Positions 58,313 through 64,000 of a stretch of DNA of 64,000 nucleotides are shown here, one piece after another. The DNA lies in the NCBI GenBank assembly GCA_028715725.1, contig JAQURG010000011.1:1-64000 (forward strand), written 5' to 3'. Each line of letters opens with the position of its first letter. Position 1 is the first letter of the stretch. The stretch comes from Methylococcales bacterium (GTDB lineage Bacteria > Pseudomonadota > Gammaproteobacteria > Methylococcales > Methylomonadaceae). The translations under genes were made by a program, and so were the position numbers. The notes under the pieces are model-generated. The model searched no databases. It saw only the letters and a list, made by a program, of their open reading frames with translations, and was not told the origin of the DNA.

Positions 58313-59389
58313 CTATCCTAGTACTGAAGTTAGTTGCCCTTGCAGGGAAACATTAGCGTCAGTACGCAGCCATCTTCCGTCACCGGGATCGTTTTTTGCC
58401 AGAGCCTGTGTTTTAGGCGGATTTAATGGCCTGGAATCATCTTCTCCGTAGAAATTGTCGAGTTGGGACTCCATGCATGTCCGTGAGCAACCCGAACTTC
58501 CAAAAGTCATTTCATGGGCCATTAGCGCTGCTGATTTTCCTTCCCCGTAATTCCAAGCCTGCCCGGCGTTTTCGCCTCCTGGAAGAAATGATTCCTCCTT
58601 CAATCCTTGGGCAATGTGCATTTCGCCATGCTCTTTCTCATATCGCCCTCCTTCAACACATACTGTCGGTGCTGCATCATATCCACTACTACCTTGAGCC
58701 ATCGGAAAAGCATTGTTTCCCTTAACCCAATGATCTTCAATCATGTGATGCCCAGTATTTCCAGGTGCGCAACACATTTCTTTATCATTACCTTTAGGGA
58801 CGAGAATACAAGCCATCTTTTCCTTGCAATTACCTTGACTGCTCGAACAGTCACGGGTAGCAGTTTTACCGCTGCCCGTAGTTACAGCATCTTTGCACGC
58901 ACTTTGTGCTTCATTGATTTCTGTTTTGCATGGGTGATCTTCTGGTGCCATCGCCATGCTATCTATAAATGTCCAAGGCGGCGCATCACCAGGATCAGAA
59001 GCGTGATTAGTTGTTGTCAAATCCATATGCCGATCAATATTTTCGCCTTCAAATTTCACATCCATTGACCAAGCTTCAAAATAGACTTTTCCTTTATTGG
59101 TGCTTGTAATTACACCTTTTTTAGCAGCACATCCAGCCTCATCTCCGATTAGGGTTTTAAAGTAAGATATGTGTTTTAACATGATTTCTTTACCAGAAAT
59201 CATTACCGTTTTGCTACCCTCGGTTGTGTCCGAAGCTGAACCGGTGTTAGGATAAGGTACAGGCACACCTGGCGGAGTAGCTGGATTTTCCGGTGGTGTA
59301 AAACAGACATCAGGAAAAGCTGCTATCGTTTTTCCTGACCCGGCTTTACAAGCCATTTCCCTGCCATTAGCATAAACTTCATTTGACAT
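58313..59389 (-). CDS. DUF4150 PAAR-like effector with GHH nuclease-like tail
   Basis: A 358-residue protein. Residues 1 to about 130 are a DUF4150 (PAAR-like) domain (MSNEVYANGREMACKAGSG, SSDTTEGS-like ASDTTEGSKTVMISGKEI) that would sit on the VgrG spike tip. The middle is cysteine rich (C165, C181, C188, C194, C206, C207). The C-terminal part has GHHMIEDHW (213-221) and EHGEMH (253-258), resembling Tox-GHH2/HNH-type toxin nucleases. Context is a VgrG, DUF2169 and DUF6484 cluster, so type VI delivery is likely. The next gene is the likely immunity partner. Confidence 0.8.
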   Translation of the reverse strand: MSNEVYANGREMACKAGSGKTIAAFPDVCFTPPENPATPPGVPVPYPNTGSASDTTEGSKTVMISGKEIMLKHISYFKTLIGDEAGCAAKKGVITSTNKGKVYFEAWSMDVKFEGENIDRHMDLTTTNHASDPGDAPPWTFIDSMAMAPEDHPCKTEINEAQSACKDAVTTGSGKTATRDCSSSQGNCKEKMACILVPKGNDKEMCCAPGNTGHHMIEDHWVKGNNAFPMAQGSSGYDAAPTVCVEGGRYEKEHGEMHIAQGLKEESFLPGGENAGQAWNYGEGKSAALMAHEMTFGSSGCSRTCMESQLDNFYGEDDSRPLNPPKTQALAKNDPGDGRWLRTDANVSLQGQLTSVLG

Positions 59390-59391
59390 TG

Positions 59392-60435
59392 CTAATTACC
59401 CACCGTTTGCCAAGCAAAAATCATAGATGACCGCTTGCCATCATCATTCCCCAAATGACCTAAAATGTGATGGCCTTTACTGTAGTCTTTCTCACAGGCT
59501 ATTTTTAATACGGCAATCAATACTAGTCCCATAACAGCACCTACTTCCCCAATGCAATCCGCGGGATGCCAGATATCGAATTCTTCCTTGCGTTTTCTAA
59601 GTAGCCGCAACAAAGCCAAACTCGCCTCCTTAAAATAATACTGCTCCCCAGAAATATCGGTAATCCTGAAATCCAAATCCCCCATTTCACACCCCGCATC
59701 CCCCAACGATTCCTTAATCGCAGCCGTCAACCCATCCGCCCGTAACGGCTCTTCCGAATCCACATGCGCCTTTTCCACGCCAAAGCCCAAACCATGACAG
59801 ATCAGCTGATGTTTCGACTTGGCATGAACCGCTTCAACCAGCAACGCAGCCCCCGCTTCACCCGGAATAAAGCCATTGGAGTTTTGACTGGTTAACAGCC
59901 GCTCATTTCCTTCATAATGGCTTAAGGTAGGCGCAACCAGCAGGCTATCGGTTGCAGCAATCAGAACCTGTTTGACTTTGAACTCCTGAAGCAGAAGCAA
60001 TTCTCGCGCATGTTTTAATGCTACAGCCACAGCCACATGCCCCCTGGCGATCACGCGGGATTGTTCATGAAACTCCACGCCCAGTTCAGTTTGTAAATCG
60101 AGAAAAAACTGGTTGTCGTCATCGATGACACGGCCTTTGCGTTCGTGCTCCGACAAGCACAGAAACAAGGGCGTATTTTTCGGAACAATCTGTTTATTAT
60201 TAGCCAGACACTCGTTAATGGCAGCCGCAGCCATTTTGATCAGTTTGGTTTTGCCGCGCCAAGGTTGTTCCAGCGGCACTTCGCAGCCCATGATCCATTC
60301 GCCGCCGCTGTCCATAAAACGAGTTTCCTGAAAATTATCCAGGGCGCAACGGATGGCGGCACAGGTGGCCGGAGCGTTCAGGCCAACGCCTGTAACCATA
60401 CCGGTTCCTGTAATCGCGAAAGAAAAGCCGCTCAT
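59392..60435 (-). CDS. Beta-ketoacyl-synthase-like protein lacking catalytic residues
   Basis: A 347-residue thiolase-fold protein starting FAITGTGMVTGVGLNAPATC, a ketoacyl synthase opening. In the place of the active-site cysteine the sequence reads VIARGHVAVAVAL (128-140), and where a catalytic histidine is expected (GHTLGAAG-like) it has CIGEVGAVMGL. It is therefore unlikely to condense acyl chains. Similar proteins are found in clusters with DUF2169 and DUF4150 genes. A structural or adaptor role for effector loading is inference. The stop is two bases from the PAAR gene start. Confidence 0.7.
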   Translation of the reverse strand: MSGFSFAITGTGMVTGVGLNAPATCAAIRCALDNFQETRFMDSGGEWIMGCEVPLEQPWRGKTKLIKMAAAAINECLANNKQIVPKNTPLFLCLSEHERKGRVIDDDNQFFLDLQTELGVEFHEQSRVIARGHVAVAVALKHARELLLLQEFKVKQVLIAATDSLLVAPTLSHYEGNERLLTSQNSNGFIPGEAGAALLVEAVHAKSKHQLICHGLGFGVEKAHVDSEEPLRADGLTAAIKESLGDAGCEMGDLDFRITDISGEQYYFKEASLALLRLLRKRKEEFDIWHPADCIGEVGAVMGLVLIAVLKIACEKDYSKGHHILGHLGNDDGKRSSMIFAWQTVGN

Positions 60436-60455
60436 GAAGTCATCTAAATTAACTT

Positions 60456-60480
60456 GGCGGAAACCGTGAACGGTTCCGCC
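60456..60480. repeat. REP hairpin between KS-like and toxin-antitoxin genes
   Basis: GGCGGAAACC and GGTTCCGCC pair as a nearly perfect hairpin (one bulged A) around GTGAAC. It is the same family as the hairpin at 52773 and marks the left edge of the PIN-domain pair, which interrupts the type VI-linked operon. Confidence 0.6.
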
Positions 60481-60486
60481 CTACGA

Positions 60487-60690
60487 TTACTCGACATTTT
60501 TGTTCCTTAACGCCATAGCGCTTCGACTGAGTTCCTCGACACTCAATGGTTCATCCTGTTCGCGATGCCATTTTGTATAGTCGAAGGGCTCTCTTTGAAT
60601 CAGTGCAATAAACCGTTCCGCTTCAACATCTCCTAGATATTGCGACAGGATTTGTATACCCTTTATCTTAATTTCTGTATCAGTAATCAT
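60487..60690 (-). CDS. Putative antitoxin of PIN-domain pair
   Basis: A 67-residue protein (starting MITDTEIKIKGIQILSQYLG) with the neck YLGDVEAERFIALIQREPFD, seen in small proteins paired with PIN toxins. It has a short mostly helical sequence and a C-terminal acidic, Glu/Leu-rich tail that could wrap the toxin. Its ATG overlaps the toxin stop by one base. No DNA-binding domain is clear. Confidence 0.65.
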   Translation of the reverse strand: MITDTEIKIKGIQILSQYLGDVEAERFIALIQREPFDYTKWHREQDEPLSVEELSRSAMALRNKNVE

Positions 60691-61121
60691 TAGATTCTCT
60701 CTTTAATAAAACCGATGGGATCGGTAATTTTGATTTCCTGTATCAGGCTGGCTTTTTTAATGATTCCGTCATCAGTGGTTAAAAAATAATCCGAATGCGC
60801 CATCATCGCACAGGCAATATGCAAGGCATCTATTCTCTTTGTACCTGTGGTTAAAGTACGGTTTGCTATTTCAATCAACTCATTACTTTCTTCTATATCA
60901 TCTTTGACATAATTTCGCCATTTTGAAATCTGCCTTTTCCGTTCTTGAAACGGATTTCTGCTGTTTTCGTAATCCAGAATATAACTCCAGATCAGCTCAT
61001 GAACACCCATACTGATATCTTCTTGTATCTTTAATTTTGCTTCTGCCTCCAGCCTGATTCTTAACTGGGACTGATCATCAAAAGGCCGATTGAAACAGCA
61101 ATTATCCAGGTAAATTTTCAT
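60690..61121 (-). CDS. PIN-domain ribonuclease toxin
   Basis: A 143-residue PIN domain. The start MKIYLDNCCFNRPF carries the first acidic residue D6; E42, D98 in RIDALHIACA and D117 in FLTTDDGI supply the rest of the metal-binding acidic cluster. PIN toxins cut RNA when their antitoxin is lost. The toxin gene comes before the antitoxin gene, the reverse of many systems. The pair sits between DUF2169 and the KS-like gene, with a REP on one side, so it looks like an insertion. Confidence 0.8.
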   Translation of the reverse strand: MKIYLDNCCFNRPFDDQSQLRIRLEAEAKLKIQEDISMGVHELIWSYILDYENSRNPFQERKRQISKWRNYVKDDIEESNELIEIANRTLTTGTKRIDALHIACAMMAHSDYFLTTDDGIIKKASLIQEIKITDPIGFIKERI

Positions 61122-61130
61122 TCTTTTTAT

Positions 61131-62240
61131 TCATCTGTCCTCTTCTAGTTCATCCTTATTCGCCTTGGCCAAATGCGCCAGGGAGGGATAGTAAGTCTTG
61201 CCCAGTTCGCGCGCCCGCCACCACCCCCGTGACATCTTTCCTGCAAGTACCTGCGGAATCTCAAACATATTTTTTTTCAGCGGCAGACTGGCGCGCCAAG
61301 TCAGGCAAAAAGTGCCTTTATCCGGCTCGATCACGACGGTGTCGAGCACCGCCTGGGTTTCGTGATGTCCGCCTTTTTTACGGAAAAACACCACGGGGAC
61401 ATCTATTGTTGGCAGGTTAAAGGCAATTCGGCCCTCCGGTGCCAGATTGACCAGCACGACTTCTTCGCCGCCTTTGGGATACGGAATTTGCTGGTCTCCA
61501 GGCGCGGCCTGATAATAAGCCTCGCTAAAATCTGCCGGCAAAAATGGAAAGGTATTGTCTATCCAGTTCTGATCGTAAGTGCCGCCATACGGTAGACGCT
61601 GCGCCCAGCCACGGCCAACGGGACCGAAAGCCATGGATTTGTAATCATCATTCGGGGTTTGGATAGGTCGGCTAACTTCTTCGGTATTGGGCATGGGCGC
61701 GCGATCGACCAGATAGCTGTCCAGAAGTTTATGATAGCCTTTGCCTACCGGATTGCGCATATAAGCGCTATGTTTGTTTTTATCTTCATGGAAATTGTCC
61801 AGTCCACCGAAGGCATTATCGTAACTGATCGGCATAACGGTAAATTCTGCCGGTTGGCTTGGTGCGATAGTGATTCCGGCTTTCCAGTAACGCTCGCCAA
61901 CCACGTTAAAAGTCTTGATCAAAGAGCCCAGCCTTAACCCTACTTGCACTGTTCGTGTTGGATGGCCTTGCGGGGCATGAGCGCTGCCGTTTAACAGCAC
62001 ATCGCAGCGATACTTGATGGGCGAATAATCCACCTCATAGAAAGGCGCGGAAAATCCAGGCTCACCGGTAAAGGTATCAGCCATAATCAAAGGTATTTGC
62101 TGTTCTGCAAGCCGCAGTTCTTCTCTCTGTTTCGGAATCGTAAATGTACCTTTGATGGCGACAACCAGCAGTTCGCGGCCATCGGGCTTCATGCCCATGG
62201 TATAGCCTGCCAGCATGCCTGTTGAGTTGATAAGGTCCAT
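61131..62240 (-). CDS. DUF2169 family protein, type VI adaptor-like
   Basis: A 369-residue protein with GTFTIPKQREELRLAEQQIP, YRCDVLLNGSAHAPQG and ERYWKAG, which mark DUF2169. These proteins are encoded beside VgrG and PAAR-like genes and are proposed adaptors that load effectors on the spike; that function is family-based. It is soluble with no signal peptide and follows the DUF6484 gene by 30 bases. Confidence 0.85.
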   Translation of the reverse strand: MDLINSTGMLAGYTMGMKPDGRELLVVAIKGTFTIPKQREELRLAEQQIPLIMADTFTGEPGFSAPFYEVDYSPIKYRCDVLLNGSAHAPQGHPTRTVQVGLRLGSLIKTFNVVGERYWKAGITIAPSQPAEFTVMPISYDNAFGGLDNFHEDKNKHSAYMRNPVGKGYHKLLDSYLVDRAPMPNTEEVSRPIQTPNDDYKSMAFGPVGRGWAQRLPYGGTYDQNWIDNTFPFLPADFSEAYYQAAPGDQQIPYPKGGEEVVLVNLAPEGRIAFNLPTIDVPVVFFRKKGGHHETQAVLDTVVIEPDKGTFCLTWRASLPLKKNMFEIPQVLAGKMSRGWWRARELGKTYYPSLAHLAKANKDELEEDR

Positions 62241-62270
62241 AAGCTATTTTTTGCCGATTGTTGTTAGCTG

Positions 62271-62741
62271 TTAGTTAATCTGTACCGAACCGCCCTTGAT
62301 GCGATTGACGCCGGACGAACGGAATAACAAATAAGCGCCCCTAAGAATAATTTTGCCGGCCTTGGTCAAGGTTATGCTGGCTTTGCCGCATTTGAGCGTG
62401 ATGGTTTGTTTTGCTGACAGAACGATGTGTTCGCCATCCAGTGAGGCTAATGTTTGTTCGTCGTCTTGAGCCGGTTTTACAGTATCCGCATGATGAATTT
62501 TACCGATAATTAACGGTTGCAGGGGATTTCCACCTTCAAACAGCAAGGCGATTTCCTTTCCGACATCTTCTTTATTCAAGTCTGTTGTGCTTCTTGCCGG
62601 AATGGCCCTTTCCAGCGGATTTCCCGGAAAAGCAACAAGTGGTTCGCCTGCATCGTTGAGATTTAAAAAAAGACCGATCACAACGCCGTCGATTTTTTGT
62701 TCAACGCTCGCTGTAGTTTTTTGTAGTTGATCAGTAGCCAT
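62271..62741 (-). CDS. DUF6484 family protein, VgrG-associated
   Basis: A 156-residue beta-rich protein. It has KIDGVVIGLFLNLNDAGEPL, the EDVGKEIALLFEGGNP-like segment and a C-terminal ITLKCGKASITLTKAGKI that repeats the VgrG tail style. DUF6484 proteins occur next to vgrG and DUF2169, as here. Role unknown; adaptor or spike part by context. Confidence 0.75.
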   Translation of the reverse strand: MATDQLQKTTASVEQKIDGVVIGLFLNLNDAGEPLVAFPGNPLERAIPARSTTDLNKEDVGKEIALLFEGGNPLQPLIIGKIHHADTVKPAQDDEQTLASLDGEHIVLSAKQTITLKCGKASITLTKAGKIILRGAYLLFRSSGVNRIKGGSVQIN

Positions 62742-62801
62742 CTGCCATTCTCCTTGAATTCAAGGCCGGTTAAGGGAAATAAGGCTGTAGTTTAGTTAGG
62801 G

Positions 62802-64000
62802 TTAATTTTGTAGAATTTTCTGCCCTTTCATGGTGATGTTATTTGACGCGGTAATATCAATTTTTCCTGAGCCTTTTACAGAAATATCTTTACCTTCGAT
62901 ATGTATCGTGCCATCTTTCTTCATCGTAATGCTTGCACTTCCCGTCTTGATCGTCACTGAATCACCTGCATCAATCACCAGGTTTTTACCGACCTTGAGC
63001 GAGTCGTCGCCCTTAATATCCGCGCTGCGATTGCCGTCCACGCCCAGAGAGTCATTGCCTTTGACGCTTTTGGAAGCATTGCCGGAGACGGATTCGCTTT
63101 GATTACCGGTCACGCTGACGGTTTGATTGGCACCGACAGATACCGATTGGTTTGCCCCCACATCGGTACTCTGATTTGCCCCTATATTGATGCTTTGATA
63201 AGCCCCGACATTGACGGTTTGATAGGCGCCGATGCCAACCGCCTGGAACGCGCCGATGCCGATTTCCTGTGCCGCGCCGACACCGATGGTTTCATTAATC
63301 CCTACTGTGTGCGTCCGTTGTAACGCAACAGATACCGTTTCACTGGCGCCGACCGATTTGGTCCGGTTCGATATGATGGTGATACTTTCATTAGCGCCTA
63401 CAGTTTCGGTGCGGTTGCTTCCTATGGTAATCGTCTCATTGACACCCACTTTTTCGGTGCGATTATTGCCTATGGTAATCGTCTCATCATTTTTAACATC
63501 TTCGGTGCGGTCATGCCCGACTGATGTGGTTTCATCGTTTTCTACAATATTGTTTTGATCTTTTTCCGCGTGAATGTAAAGCTCCTCGCTGCCTTTTTTA
63601 TCTTCCATGCGGATTTCGTTGAAATTGGCTCCGCTGCCGCCTTTTGAACTGCGGCTTTTGATGCCGCTTTGGGTTTTGTTGGCCGGCAATGCGTAAGGCG
63701 GCGTTTGATCGCCATTGTAAACCCGCCCGGTAACAATAGGCCGGTCGGGATCGCCTTCCAGGAATTCCACGATCACTTCCTGGCCCATGCGCGGGATATG
63801 GATGCCGCCCCAGGTTTTCCCGGCCCAAAGCTGGGATACTCGAACCCAACAGGAAGAATTTTCATCCTTTTTGCCGTAACGGTCCCAATGGAACTGGAGC
63901 TTTACCCGTCCATGCTCGTCGGTGTAAATCTCTTCACCGGAAGGCCCGACCACAACGGCGGTCTGAGGTCCCTGAACAAAGGGTTTAGGCGTAATGCGGC
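62802..64000 (-). CDS. vgrG: VgrG spike protein, C-terminal part (continues beyond window)
   Basis: The C-terminal 400 residues of VgrG, the trimeric type VI spike homologous to phage T4 gp27/gp5. The gp5 OB-fold is seen in DEHGRVKLQFHWDRYGK, SCWVRVSQLWAG and GQEVIVEFLEGDPDRPIV. It is followed by a long beta-helix needle with repeats such as TETVGANES and TVNVGAYQS, ending ITMKGQKILQN. The frame is open at the window end (RITPKPFVQGPQTAVVVGP), so the N-terminal gp27-like part lies outside. It leads a minus-strand operon with DUF6484 and DUF2169. Confidence 0.92.
   Translation of the reverse strand, partial: RITPKPFVQGPQTAVVVGPSGEEIYTDEHGRVKLQFHWDRYGKKDENSSCWVRVSQLWAGKTWGGIHIPRMGQEVIVEFLEGDPDRPIVTGRVYNGDQTPPYALPANKTQSGIKSRSSKGGSGANFNEIRMEDKKGSEELYIHAEKDQNNIVENDETTSVGHDRTEDVKNDETITIGNNRTEKVGVNETITIGSNRTETVGANESITIISNRTKSVGASETVSVALQRTHTVGINETIGVGAAQEIGIGAFQAVGIGAYQTVNVGAYQSINIGANQSTDVGANQSVSVGANQTVSVTGNQSESVSGNASKSVKGNDSLGVDGNRSADIKGDDSLKVGKNLVIDAGDSVTIKTGSASITMKKDGTIHIEGKDISVKGSGKIDITASNNITMKGQKILQN

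Noticed and set aside
63099-63558. Plus-strand open frames within the vgrG tail
   Set aside because: Antisense shadow of the beta-helix repeats; periodic residues mirror the repeat unit and there is no ribosome site.

Overview
The window reads as chromosome of a gammaproteobacterium with moderate GC content. The evidence is a complete 13-gene complex I operon with fused nuoCD, the conserved hfq-hflX-hflK-hflC-hisZ-purA order, and a RelA-type (p)ppGpp synthetase. The mix of two-partner-secretion and type VI-linked genes would suit an environmental species such as a methanotroph of the Methylococcales, but that lineage guess is inference; no methane-oxidation gene is present here.

Region 1 (1-14.7 kb): the edge of an ISAs1-like transposase, then nuoA-B-CD-E-F-G-H-I-J-K-L-M-N in one tightly overlapped operon for proton-pumping NADH:quinone oxidoreductase. 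Region 2 (14.9-22.8 kb): an orphan YgfX/CptA-like membrane protein, hfq, hflX, hflK, hflC, a terminator, hisZ and purA, then a DUF2272 lipoprotein on the minus strand. Region 3 (22.8-26.7 kb): a graveyard of decayed genes. It holds an IS982 transposase with several stops, a glycosyltransferase C-terminus, a HigB/RelE toxin and HigA antitoxin both broken, an IS4 transposase and another DDE transposase remnant. Region 4 (27-33.2 kb): a HupE/UreJ-type membrane protein, relA, a broken phosphotransferase, a small membrane protein, an RlpA-like protein and YchJ.

Region 5 (33.7-44 kb): a two-partner secretion locus. Its 2649-residue exoprotein joins an FHA-type secretion domain, MBG/YDG repeats and a WD40-like propeller to a C-terminal caspase (C14) domain with an intact His-Cys dyad. 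It is followed by a truncated POTRA-only duplicate of the transporter gene and then the complete FhaC/ShlB-type transporter.

Region 6 (44.1-64 kb, almost all minus strand): a type VI secretion accessory and effector island. From vgrG downstream it reads vgrG (cut by the window edge), DUF6484, DUF2169, a PIN toxin-antitoxin pair, a ketoacyl-synthase-like protein without its catalytic residues, a DUF4150 PAAR-like effector with a GHH nuclease-like tail, and a propeller protein that may be its immunity partner. A repeat-rich zone follows, with a RAYT transposase, REP/BIME repeats and broken small genes. Then come a Ser/Thr kinase, an M15-like peptidase, a DUF922-like metalloprotease, a TssB-TssC fused sheath-like gene with two frameshifts, a TIGR02270 HEAT-like protein, an FHA-transglycosylase fusion, an OmpA-like protein and a second paralogous Ser/Thr kinase.

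The likely theme of the second half is secretion and contact-dependent interaction: kinase and FHA-domain signalling, envelope-binding or lytic proteins, sheath-like parts, a spike with PAAR-like effector, and a separately secreted surface caspase. No tRNA, rRNA or CRISPR array was recognised.
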